Part shown: one piece after another, positions 14,296 through 20,740 of the stretch
Layout of the letters: each line of letters begins with the position of its first letter
Numbering within the stretch: the first letter of the stretch is position 1
Assembly (NCBI GenBank): GCA_900547555.1
Contig: URHG01000046.1
Location: 1-20,740 of the forward strand
Length of the DNA stretch: 20,740 bases
Reading direction: 5' to 3'
Source of the DNA: an uncultured Porphyromonadaceae bacterium
GTDB taxonomy: Bacteria; Bacteroidota; Bacteroidia; Bacteroidales; UBA11471
Position numbers and translations under genes: made by a program
The notes under the pieces: model-generated
Told to the model about the DNA's origin: nothing
The model's database searches: none
Seen by the model: the letters and a program-made list of their open reading frames with translations, nothing else

Positions 14296-14936
14296 AAGGT
14301 TATTGTTTTTGTAGGGTTATTGTCATGTATGGAGCGGAACTCCCGGATAAACGCTTTCAATTTTTCTGCGTCTTTCAGGGCAGGAGCCGTTTCAAAACGG
14401 CTGTTAAGGTCGATTCCCGCCCAGCAAGAATGAGAAAACGGGCGGAAAGATTCGATATTTTCTGTACTTATGCCGCCGCTGAGCAGGAAAGGTGTCTTTC
14501 CGTTGTACCGGTCGAGCAATTTCCAATCGAAAGTCGTTCCCGCCCCGCCATATCCCGGCGTAGGCGTATCGAAAAGGAAATAGTCGCAAACAGGTTCGTA
14601 GTTGCGACATGCCTCTAAGCTGAAACGGTCGCGTATCGGAAACGCTTTGATAACTTTCACTCCGTTCGACCGCAATGCTTCGCAAAGGTGCGGCGGTTCG
14701 TTTCCATGCAACTGCACACCGTAAAGACCATATTCAGCAATACGGCTGCGTATATCTTCGAGCGACATGTCGACGAATACGCCGATGCGTCGTATTTTAT
14801 CGGGCAAGTATCCCGGCTTTTTTGCGACAAAACGGGGAGATTGCGGGTAAAATATAAATCCCATCATGTCGATGGCGCATTCTTCTACGGCACGAATATT
14901 TTCGGGCTCGCGCATACCGCATACCTTTATAATCAT
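14292..14936 (-). CDS. trpF: Phosphoribosylanthranilate isomerase
   Basis: TrpF converts phosphoribosylanthranilate to the ribulose derivative CdRP. The 214-residue single-domain TIM barrel shows the general base Cys6 in IIKVCGMRE and the general acid Asp123 in FLFDTPTPGYGGAGTTFDW. SGGIS near residue 155 and GIDLNSRFE near 175 build the phosphate site. It overlaps trpC by 4 bp and trpA by 3 bp. In this operon trpC and trpF are separate genes, not fused as in E. coli. Confidence 0.96.
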   Translation of the reverse strand: MIIKVCGMREPENIRAVEECAIDMMGFIFYPQSPRFVAKKPGYLPDKIRRIGVFVDMSLEDIRSRIAEYGLYGVQLHGNEPPHLCEALRSNGVKVIKAFPIRDRFSLEACRNYEPVCDYFLFDTPTPGYGGAGTTFDWKLLDRYNGKTPFLLSGGISTENIESFRPFSHSCWAGIDLNSRFETAPALKDAEKLKAFIREFRSIHDNNPTKTITL

Positions 14937-15715
14937 ATCAGTTCCCTCATAAACTGTTGTAAAGTATCACCCGGATTTTCGGTTTTCATAAATGTTTCGC
15001 CGATGAGAAATCCGTCGAATCCGACATCATGTAAGGCTTTTATCTTTTCGGGGTCGGAGATACCGCTTTCCGAAACTTTGACCATTTCCCGAGGCAATTT
15101 TTCGATCAGGCGGAAAGAGTTTTCCACGTCGGTGCGGAAGCTGCCCAGATTGCGGTTGTTTATACCTATCATATCGATATTATCATTTATGTGGTCGATC
15201 TCTTCCTCCCGATGAATTTCCAGCAAGACTTCCAATTCCAATTCATGGGCTTTGTCTGCCAGTGCATGGCATTTTTCCGGGGTGAGGGCTGCTGCGATAA
15301 GTAGTACGGCGTCGGCTCCGATGATGCGTGTCTGGTAGAGTTGGTACTCGTCGATGATGAAATCTTTCCGTAAAATAGGCCTTTCGGTAAGCGGACGGGC
15401 TGTGGCAATATCGTGCAACGAACCTCCGAAAAACGGGGTATCGGTAAGAATCGACAGGGCCGATGCACCGTTTCTTTCATAATCGGGCGGGATAATATCG
15501 CTCCGTCCCTCTTTTTTTATCCAGCCTTTTGACGGGGATTTCCGTTTGAATTCCGCAATGATTCCGTACGGAACAGAAACCAGTGCTTTGCGCATACTCC
15601 GGCGAGGGCGTTGTGCCAGACAGTTGTCGCACAGCATATCCTCTTTCACTATCTGTCGCAGATTTTCGATTTCTTTTTGTTTGCAGGCGATGATTTCTTC
15701 GAGAATATCTTTCAT
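14933..15715 (-). CDS. trpC: Indole-3-glycerol phosphate synthase
   Basis: TrpC closes the indole ring from CdRP with loss of CO2 and water. The 260-residue protein has the family motifs EFKRKSPSKG (residues 55-64; Glu55, Lys57, SPSKG), ILRKDFIIDEYQ with the catalytic Lys, VLLEIH, GINNRNL and VSESGI. A Cys pair in the N-terminal helix (CDNC) is unusual but lies outside the active site. It overlaps trpF by 4 bp and follows trpD after a 4-nt gap. Confidence 0.97.
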   Translation of the reverse strand: MKDILEEIIACKQKEIENLRQIVKEDMLCDNCLAQRPRRSMRKALVSVPYGIIAEFKRKSPSKGWIKKEGRSDIIPPDYERNGASALSILTDTPFFGGSLHDIATARPLTERPILRKDFIIDEYQLYQTRIIGADAVLLIAAALTPEKCHALADKAHELELEVLLEIHREEEIDHINDNIDMIGINNRNLGSFRTDVENSFRLIEKLPREMVKVSESGISDPEKIKALHDVGFDGFLIGETFMKTENPGDTLQQFMRELI

Positions 15716-15719
15716 GGGG

Positions 15720-16715
15720 TCAGCTGTTTAGTTCGATAAATTTTTTCAGTGTTTTCAGCGCTTTTCCGCTTTCGAGCGATTCTCGGGCTATGGCGGTGCA
15801 TTCGTCGATGAGTTTGGTCGGTTCCAAAACTTGTATGGCAAACGCGGCATTGTATAAGACGCAATCTTTTTGTGGACAGGTCGCCCGATTGTGGAGAATG
15901 TCGTCGAAGATACGGGCGGCTTCTTGCGGGGTGTTTCCGCCGAACAGCTCTTGGGGTTGCAGCGATGGAATGCCCATTTCTTCGGGACGGTATATGCGTT
16001 CGTAATGTTTCATGATGACTTTGAATTCGTTGGTGAGCGATATTTCATCATATCCGTCGAGGCTGGTTACGACGGCAAATTCCATATTCAATGCCTGAAA
16101 GACTTGTGCATAAAGACGCATCAGGCCCAAATTGGCTACACCTAATAATTGATTGGGTGGCAATACCGGATTGACAAGCGGCCCGAGCAGGTTGAATATC
16201 GTACTGACTTGTAAAGATTTTCGTGTGGGAGCAACGGTTTTCATGGCCGGATTGAAAAGCGGCGCATGCAGATAGGCGATGTTGCATTGCTCTATCGAAC
16301 GGCGCAGTTTGCTTTCGTCGTTGGTGAATTTTACCCCGTGCTGCTCGATGACATTACTCGCACCGCTTACCGATGTTGCTCCATAGTTTCCGTGTTTGGC
16401 TACTTTGTAACCTGCACCGGCAACTACGAAACAGGCGCAGGTAGATATGTTGAACGTATTTTTCCCGTCTCCACCCGTACCGACTATATCTATCGGCGAG
16501 AATTCGCTCAGGTCTATGCGTATGCGGCTTTCGAGCAGTGCTTCCCTGAACCCGATGAGTTCCTCGACCGATACCGAACGCATTTTATACACGGTGAGGA
16601 GTGCTGCGATTTGTGCTTCGTTGTATAGCCCGTGTGTGATATTTAGGAGAATTTCTTTCGATTCTTCCCGGGAGAGTATTTCGTGGTTGAAAAGCCTATT
16701 CAGAATTGTTTTCAT
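15720..16715 (-). CDS. trpD: Anthranilate phosphoribosyltransferase
   Basis: TrpD transfers phosphoribose from PRPP to anthranilate. The 331-residue product has the PRPP-binding GTGGDGKNTFNIST (79-92), KHGNYGATS (107-115), the anthranilate site around LHAPLFNPAMK and the FNLLGPLVNP segment. It is not fused to the trpG glutaminase as in E. coli. Five bases separate it from trpG. Confidence 0.97.
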   Translation of the reverse strand: MKTILNRLFNHEILSREESKEILLNITHGLYNEAQIAALLTVYKMRSVSVEELIGFREALLESRIRIDLSEFSPIDIVGTGGDGKNTFNISTCACFVVAGAGYKVAKHGNYGATSVSGASNVIEQHGVKFTNDESKLRRSIEQCNIAYLHAPLFNPAMKTVAPTRKSLQVSTIFNLLGPLVNPVLPPNQLLGVANLGLMRLYAQVFQALNMEFAVVTSLDGYDEISLTNEFKVIMKHYERIYRPEEMGIPSLQPQELFGGNTPQEAARIFDDILHNRATCPQKDCVLYNAAFAIQVLEPTKLIDECTAIARESLESGKALKTLKKFIELNS

Positions 16716-16720
16716 ATTCT

Positions 16721-17284
16721 TTATGTATTTAAGAAATTGTCGATAATGCGTTTCCCTTGTGGGGTGAGTACCGACTCGGGGTGGAATTGTATACCGTGTA
16801 TATCGTATGTTTTATGACGTAGTGCCATGATAAGGCCTTCCCGGCTGGTTGCCGTGATTTCGAGGCAATCGGGCAATTCATCGGTATCTACAACCCATGA
16901 ATGATAGCGCCCTACGAGGATTTCATTTCCTAATCCGTTGAAGATAGAATCGTTGCCGATTATTTCGACGGGTGTTTGCACACCGTGAAATACTTCACTC
17001 AGGTTTATGAGTTTTGCGCCGAAAGCTTCGCCTATCGCTTGATGTCCCAGACATACCCCCAGTATGGACTTTTCTCCGGAATATCGGCGAATCACGGCCG
17101 GCATCAGTCCCGCTTCCCGAGGAATACCCGGACCCGGAGAGAGAATGATTTTGTCGTATTGTGCAATGGATTCGATGTCGAAAGCATCGTTGCGCAGGAC
17201 ATCTACGTCGACACCCAGTTCGTTCACTGCATGTCTCAAATTGTAGGTGAATGAGTCGTAATTATCTATGATGACGGTTTTCAT
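16721..17284 (-). CDS. trpG: Anthranilate synthase, glutamine amidotransferase component
   Basis: TrpG supplies ammonia from glutamine to TrpE. The 187-residue class I glutamine amidotransferase has the catalytic triad Cys78 (GVCLGHQAIGE), His168 and Glu170 (GIQFHPESV), and the oxyanion segment LSPGPGIP at 48-55. The same protein could also serve folate synthesis (PabA role); no separate pabA is visible here. It lies 10 nt after trpE. Confidence 0.96.
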   Translation of the reverse strand: MKTVIIDNYDSFTYNLRHAVNELGVDVDVLRNDAFDIESIAQYDKIILSPGPGIPREAGLMPAVIRRYSGEKSILGVCLGHQAIGEAFGAKLINLSEVFHGVQTPVEIIGNDSIFNGLGNEILVGRYHSWVVDTDELPDCLEITATSREGLIMALRHKTYDIHGIQFHPESVLTPQGKRIIDNFLNT

Positions 17285-17294
17285 AACAGCAGAT

Positions 17295-18695
17295 TTAGAG
17301 TTGTTCGGCTATTTCTATGGCTTTTTTCAATGCGCCGAGTTTATTGTTTACTTCCTGTAATTCGTTTTCTACGTTGCTTTTGGCAACGATCCCGCCGCCG
17401 GCCTGAAACCATAGTTCGTTATTGCGGCTTACAAAAGTACGAATGGTAATTGCTTGGTTCAGATTTCCGTTGAGCCCGATGAAACCTATGCAGCCGCCGT
17501 ATGCGCCTCGCGAGTGCGGCTCGTATTCGTTGATAAGTTGCATGGCTTTGATTTTGGGGGCACCCGAGAGCGTTCCGGCCGGGAATGTATCGATGAATGT
17601 CTTGATGGGGTCGGCATTTTCACGGAGTTGCCCGCTTACCCGACTGACGAGATGAATGACATGACTGTAATATTGCGTTTCTTTATAGAAATCGACTTTT
17701 ACATCGTGGCAGTTCCGGCTCAGGTCGTTGCGGGCGAGATCGACCAGCATGACGTGTTCGGCGTTTTCTTTCGGGTCGTTTTGTAAGACTTCGGCGAGAT
17801 GTTTGTCTTTTCCCCGGTCTCCGGTGCGTCGGGTAGTCCCGGCAATCGGGTCGATGTAGGCGTGGCGGTCTTCGATGCGGCAGTGGGTTTCGGGCGAAGA
17901 CCCGAAGATGCGAAAACCTCCGAAGTCGAAATAGAAAAGATAGGGCGACGGATTGATGCTGCGCAGGGCGCGGTAAAGTTTGAAATCGTCGCCGGTATAA
18001 GACTGTACAAATCGGCGGGAGAGGACTATCTGGAAAACATCTCCTCGCAGGCAGTGTGCGATGCCGCGCCGTATGTTTTCTCTATACTGGTCGTCGGTAA
18101 GCGGACTTGTTGTCGGGCCGACCGCGTGGAAATCGTATGTCGTGTAATTGCGGTTTCCGATAGATTTTTCAAGAAAATCCATCGAGCTTGTCTCGCTATC
18201 GCCGACCAGTTCGAGTAATACCATCTCATGCTTGAAGTCATTGAAGACGATAATGTATTTGTAGAGTATATAAAGCAAGTCGGGTGCGTCGTTACGTTCG
18301 TCGTGACTATCGGCGACAGGAATGTTTTCGAAATAGCGTACAGCATTGAAAGAGGTATATCCGTACAGGCCGCAGTAGTTCTTGAACTCTCCTTCTACAT
18401 CGAAAGACCGGATAAATTCATTGATGGCCTCTTCGCATCGGTAAGAGTCGTTGATTGTATGCTCGACAGTACAGTTATCAGGGTATCGGAGTATCGCTTT
18501 CCCGTGATTGATTCCGATACTGGCGAGCGGGTGTAACCCGATGAACGAGCGGGAATTTTCACCTCCGTGATAATCCGAACTTTCCATCAAGGCGCTTTGG
18601 GAAAAGAAATCTCTTACTTTGAGATATGTACTCACCGGTGTATGCAGGTCGCCGAGTATGAGTTTGTGGTAGGTTTTATAATGATAGGTTTTCAT
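17295..18695 (-). CDS. trpE: Anthranilate synthase component I
   Basis: TrpE makes anthranilate from chorismate and ammonia, the committed step of the pathway. The 466-residue product contains the N-terminal tryptophan feedback motif LMESS (36-40, usual form LLESS) and the chorismate-binding core: PIAGTTRRTG, AEHVMLVDLARNDLSR, FPAGTLSGAPKIKAM, RGAYGGCIGFIG and QAGGGIVAKS. The feedback motif favours TrpE over PabB or isochorismate synthase. One base separates it from trpB. Its activity should be inhibited by tryptophan, while expression is probably set by the leader attenuator. Confidence 0.96.
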   Translation of the reverse strand: MKTYHYKTYHKLILGDLHTPVSTYLKVRDFFSQSALMESSDYHGGENSRSFIGLHPLASIGINHGKAILRYPDNCTVEHTINDSYRCEEAINEFIRSFDVEGEFKNYCGLYGYTSFNAVRYFENIPVADSHDERNDAPDLLYILYKYIIVFNDFKHEMVLLELVGDSETSSMDFLEKSIGNRNYTTYDFHAVGPTTSPLTDDQYRENIRRGIAHCLRGDVFQIVLSRRFVQSYTGDDFKLYRALRSINPSPYLFYFDFGGFRIFGSSPETHCRIEDRHAYIDPIAGTTRRTGDRGKDKHLAEVLQNDPKENAEHVMLVDLARNDLSRNCHDVKVDFYKETQYYSHVIHLVSRVSGQLRENADPIKTFIDTFPAGTLSGAPKIKAMQLINEYEPHSRGAYGGCIGFIGLNGNLNQAITIRTFVSRNNELWFQAGGGIVAKSNVENELQEVNNKLGALKKAIEIAEQL

Positions 18696-18696
18696 T

Positions 18697-19881
18697 TTAC
18701 TTGGGCATGTGTTTTAAGTAGGTTTCTATGTCTTTGTCTCCGCGTCCCGATACGGTAAGGACAACAATATCTGTCGGTTTGAAAGGGATTTTGGACAATG
18801 CACCTAAGGCATGTGCCGATTCGAGAGCCGGAATGATACCTTCTGTGCGGGTCAGTTCATAGGCGGCGGCTAATGCCTCTTCATCGTTGATTGCCAATAC
18901 GGTGGCGCGTTTTTGTCGGGAGAGATTGGCATGGAGAGGTCCTATTCCCGGATAGTCGAGCCCGGCCGATATGGAGTAGGGTTCTTGTATCTGTCCGTCT
19001 TCATCTTGCATGACGAGAGTGCGGGCTCCATGTATGATTCCTTCACGGCCCAGTTGTATGGTCGCTGCCGACATAGGAGTGTCGATACCCAGACCTCCGG
19101 CTTCGGCCAGTACGATTTTTACTCTTTCGTCGTCGATGTAATGATATATCGTTCCGGCAGCATTGCTTCCGCCTCCTACACAAGCCATCAGGTAGTCGGG
19201 GTAATCGCGGCCTTCTTGTTCGAGTAATTGTTTGCGTATTTCTTTGCTAATGACCGATTGCAACCGAGCGACCATATCGGGGTAGGGGTGCGGACCTACG
19301 GTCGATCCTATGATATAATAAGTATCGGCCGGGTGGCAACACCAGTCGCGTATCGCTTCATTGGTTGCGTCTTTCAGCGTCATGTTGCCCGATGTTACGG
19401 GCTGTACTTTCGCTCCGAGCATTTTCATTTTTTCAACGTTGATGTGTTGTCTTTCCACATCGGTTTTTCCCATGTATACGATACATTCCATATTCATAAG
19501 GGCGCATACGGTCGCTGTGGCGACACCGTGTTGCCCGGCTCCGGTTTCGGCGATAATCCGGGTTTTTCCCATGCGGCGGGCCAGTAGTATCTGGCCTATC
19601 GTATTGTTTATTTTGTGTGCGCCGGTATGGTTTAGGTCTTCGCGTTTCAGATAGATTTTACAACCGTACTTTTCCGATAATCTGTTGGCCCGGTAGAGAG
19701 GAGAGGGTCTTCCTACATAATTACGAAGCAATTCATCGTACTCGCGTTTGAACGATTCGCTTTCGATGACTTCGAGATAGCTCTTTTGCAGTTCTTCTAC
19801 GCAACGGTGTAGAATCTCGGGAACGTAAGCACCTCCGAATTCTCCATAATACCCTTCGTTATTTACGTGAAATGTTTTCAT
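18697..19881 (-). CDS. trpB: Tryptophan synthase beta chain
   Basis: TrpB joins indole and serine to make tryptophan using pyridoxal phosphate. The 394-residue product has the PLP lysine Lys90 in REDLNHTGAHKINN, AETGAGQHG (111-119) and the phosphate-binding GGGSN (236-240). The frame stays open upstream to 19926, but the ATG at 19881 (MKTFHVNNEGYYGEFGGAYVP) gives the usual N terminus and lies after the leader terminator, so it is preferred. This is a TrpB1-type chain that acts with TrpA. It is the first structural gene of trpBEGDCFA, the order common in Bacteroidales. Confidence 0.97.
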   Translation of the reverse strand: MKTFHVNNEGYYGEFGGAYVPEILHRCVEELQKSYLEVIESESFKREYDELLRNYVGRPSPLYRANRLSEKYGCKIYLKREDLNHTGAHKINNTIGQILLARRMGKTRIIAETGAGQHGVATATVCALMNMECIVYMGKTDVERQHINVEKMKMLGAKVQPVTSGNMTLKDATNEAIRDWCCHPADTYYIIGSTVGPHPYPDMVARLQSVISKEIRKQLLEQEGRDYPDYLMACVGGGSNAAGTIYHYIDDERVKIVLAEAGGLGIDTPMSAATIQLGREGIIHGARTLVMQDEDGQIQEPYSISAGLDYPGIGPLHANLSRQKRATVLAINDEEALAAAYELTRTEGIIPALESAHALGALSKIPFKPTDIVVLTVSGRGDKDIETYLKHMPK

Positions 19882-19924
19882 TGTATTTGTATTTTTAGTT
19901 TGAGATTTTTGTCCGGTAGATACC

Positions 19925-19958
19925 AAAAAAGGCCCGTCGTAATTACGACGGGCCTTTT
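19925..19958 (-). terminator. trp leader terminator (attenuator)
   Basis: The segment 19927-19958 is a perfect 32-nt palindrome with a GC-rich stem (AAAAGGCCCGTCGT and its complement around AATT). In the direction of trp transcription it is followed by TTTTTT. It lies 43 nt before the trpB ATG and 48 nt after the leader-peptide stop codon. No gene ends just upstream on this strand, so its only evident purpose is conditional termination of the trp transcript. The symmetrical A-tract means it could also stop transcripts running the other way. Confidence 0.93.
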
Positions 19959-20006
19959 ATTTTTTAGGAATATCTTGTTATCTATACATATATACGGCGC
20001 ATCTCC

Positions 20007-20069
20007 TTACGACAATTGTTGCTGTAAGTAATGCCACCACCAAAAGTTATTTTGTATAGAATTGAACAT
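20007..20069 (-). CDS. trpL: trp operon leader peptide with three tandem Trp codons
   Basis: This 20-codon frame begins with ATG at 20069 and ends with TAA at 20009-20007. Codons 10-12 are TGG TGG TGG, giving NNFWWWHYLQ in context. The ATG lies about 20 nt after the predicted transcription start, and the terminator hairpin follows the stop after 48 nt. This matches the architecture of ribosome-mediated attenuation: low charged tRNA-Trp should stall the ribosome at the Trp codons and permit read-through into trpB. No strong Shine-Dalgarno sequence is seen, as is usual in Bacteroidota. Three adjacent Trp codons in so short a frame at this exact position are very unlikely by chance. Confidence 0.9.
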   Translation of the reverse strand: MFNSIQNNFWWWHYLQQQLS

Positions 20070-20095
20070 GTCGATATTGTTTCTGTTTCAACGGC

Positions 20096-20126
20096 CAAAA
20101 TTAATACTGTTGAAAAACAAAAACAA
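20096..20126 (-). promoter_or_regulatory. trp operon promoter (TTG-N20-TAATTTTG)
   Basis: The -33 TTG lies at 20126-20124 and the -7 box TAATTTTG at 20103-20096, separated by 20 nt, as in the Bacteroidota consensus. The predicted start near 20090 gives a leader of about 210 nt before trpB. No TrpR-like operator was recognised. Confidence 0.8.
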
Positions 20127-20251
20127 GAGAAAACGAAATATTTTTACAAAAAATTTTTTATGGACGGCTTTCAGGGTAGAAAAGGAATATTTTATATCGA
20201 TTACTACATAATTGTAGGGAGAGGAAGATTATAAATCCCCATATTTCGGTA

Positions 20252-20282
20252 TTGTTTTGGGAATGGCAACCCTGTATCTTTG
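20252..20282 (+). promoter_or_regulatory. Consensus promoter (TTG-N20-TATCTTTG) of a candidate small RNA
   Basis: TTG at 20252-20254 and TATCTTTG at 20275-20282 are separated by exactly 20 nt, the same spacing as the trp promoter. No reading frame of useful length starts downstream: the first ATGs give two and eight codons. Confidence 0.78.
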
Positions 20283-20287
20283 CTATG

Positions 20288-20460
20288 TAAAAATGAAAAT
20301 GCTATACTTGATATAATAGGATTTGGGTTTAATAATAATGTAGTGTGTAGATCGGGGTCTGATGGGAATCAGGCTCCGAAAGTTTTTTATGGAACAACAG
20401 AATCCGTAGGAAATAAAGGAGTGGAGGGTAGTGCCTACCTTTCACTTGTTATTCTGTTTT
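20288..20460 (+). ncRNA. Candidate structured small RNA, about 170 nt
   Basis: Downstream of a full promoter three nested or serial stems can be read. GGATTT (20319-20324) can pair with GAATCC (20400-20405). It encloses a 12-bp hairpin at 20352-20379 with a GGGA (GNRA) tetraloop. The third stem is a 12-bp hairpin at 20420-20446 with loop TGC, followed by a T-rich stretch (TGTTATTCTGTTTTG) that may end the transcript. A second AT-rich hairpin at 20465-20489 could be the terminator instead. The family is not recognised. A 6S-type RNA or a Bacteroidales-1-type motif would be of comparable size, but I cannot confirm either. Confidence 0.5.
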
Positions 20461-20464
20461 GAGG

Positions 20465-20489
20465 TCGGTAAAAAGATTTTTTATGCCGA
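20465..20489 (+). terminator. Possible terminator hairpin downstream of the candidate small RNA
   Basis: TCGGTAAAAA (20465-20474) pairs with TTTTTA and CCGA (20478-20489) with a two-base bulge. TGTTTTG follows. From here to about 20628 I see no gene, promoter or repeat. Confidence 0.35.
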
Positions 20490-20628
20490 TGTTTTGTCAT
20501 TTCGAACCGGTGCCAAACTGAGAACTGTGCAGAATATGTTAGTTCAAGTACAGCCGAGGTACTAAGTAGGAAAAACAAAGTTAATCGAGGCCGATAGATA
20601 GAGTGAGAGGGAACTCCTGTTTTGTCCG

Positions 20629-20740
20629 ATGTCATTCCGTGCGTATGTGAGGAATCTTATACTTTTGCTCGTTTGGGTGGAGATGCTTCGCTATTGCTCA
20701 GCATGACATTCACGTGAATGTCATGCTGAGCAATAGCGAA
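20629..20740 (+). repeat. Repeat fragment ending in a perfect palindrome of at least 54 bp
   Basis: ATGTCATTCCG near 20629 and GAGGAATC near 20650 belong to the MITE-like family. From 20687 to the window end the sequence is its own reverse complement, centred at CACGTG (20711-20716), with 27-bp arms containing GTCATGCTGAGCAATAGCG. The arm resembles the segment at 4183-4210, so the palindrome consists of two head-to-head copies of that unit. It probably extends past the window edge. Confidence 0.88.

Noticed and set aside
17799..18218. Long plus-strand open frames antisense to trpE (also antisense to cydA, cydB and trpD)
   Set aside because: They mirror the codon bias of the genes opposite, have no recognisable domains, and lie fully inside well-supported genes.
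19882..19926. Fifteen-residue N-terminal extension of trpB
   Set aside because: It would begin right after the attenuator U-tract, adds residues not typical of TrpB, and the ATG at 19881 gives the standard N terminus.
19982..20002. Six-codon frame (MRRIYV) directly after the leader-peptide stop, preceded by AAGGAG
   Set aside because: The AAGGAG touches the ATG with no spacing, and the frame has no regulatory codons. It may be a chance frame, though it would matter if translated because it overlaps the possible 1:2 helix.

Overview
The window looks like a chromosomal segment from a member of the Bacteroidales (Bacteroidota), possibly a Barnesiella- or Coprobacter-like genus; the genus is a guess. 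Three things support this. Seven promoters carry the Bacteroidota -7 box TAnnTTTG. The tmRNA encodes the tag GENNYALAA, as in Bacteroides and Porphyromonas. The gene neighbourhoods are typical of the group: DUF4492-cydA-cydB, sigma-54 activator-lptE-TPR protein-secG, and a trpBEGDCFA operon. No rRNA, tRNA, CRISPR array, transposase or integrase was seen.

Layout from left to right. At 1-1605, metF (minus) lies between two inverted, near-identical 91-bp repeat blocks. holB, the DNA polymerase III delta' subunit, follows at 1651-2790 (plus), then ssrA (tmRNA) at about 3029-3426 with its own promoter. A repeat-only island of about 1 kb occupies 3427-4440. An AraC-family regulator (4445-5401, minus) sits downstream of a cytochrome bd oxidase operon (DUF4492, cydA, cydB; 5506-8485, minus). 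A 19-bp perfect inverted repeat overlaps the regulator's promoter. A DPS-like ferritin (8623-9141, minus) is transcribed divergently from a plus-strand cluster: a sigma-54 activator without a receiver domain, lptE, a TPR-like protein and secG, closed by a strong terminator. A second repeat island (12300-13020) leads into a decayed thiol-redox membrane protein gene (13027-13514).

The complete tryptophan operon fills 13522-19881 on the minus strand (trpB-E-G-D-C-F-A) and converts chorismate to tryptophan. Its leader holds what looks like an entire ribosome-dependent attenuator: a promoter with -33 and -7 boxes, a 20-residue leader peptide with three consecutive Trp codons, and a GC-rich terminator with a U6 tract 43 nt before trpB. 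This is the strongest regulatory finding in the window.

Divergent from the trp promoter is another full consensus promoter (20252-20282). It drives no open reading frame of any length. It faces a segment with a GNRA-capped hairpin, an enclosing stem and a terminator-like hairpin, so it is a candidate small RNA of about 170 nt. The window ends inside a perfect palindrome of at least 54 bp made from two head-to-head copies of a dispersed repeat.

The non-coding space is dominated by a family of MITE-like units of about 80-140 bp, bounded by TGTCATTCTGA and TCGGAATGACA, and by a separate 178-bp repeat with a 30-nt hairpin at its end. The coding content is mostly housekeeping, so the novelty lies in the RNA-level regulation and the repeats.
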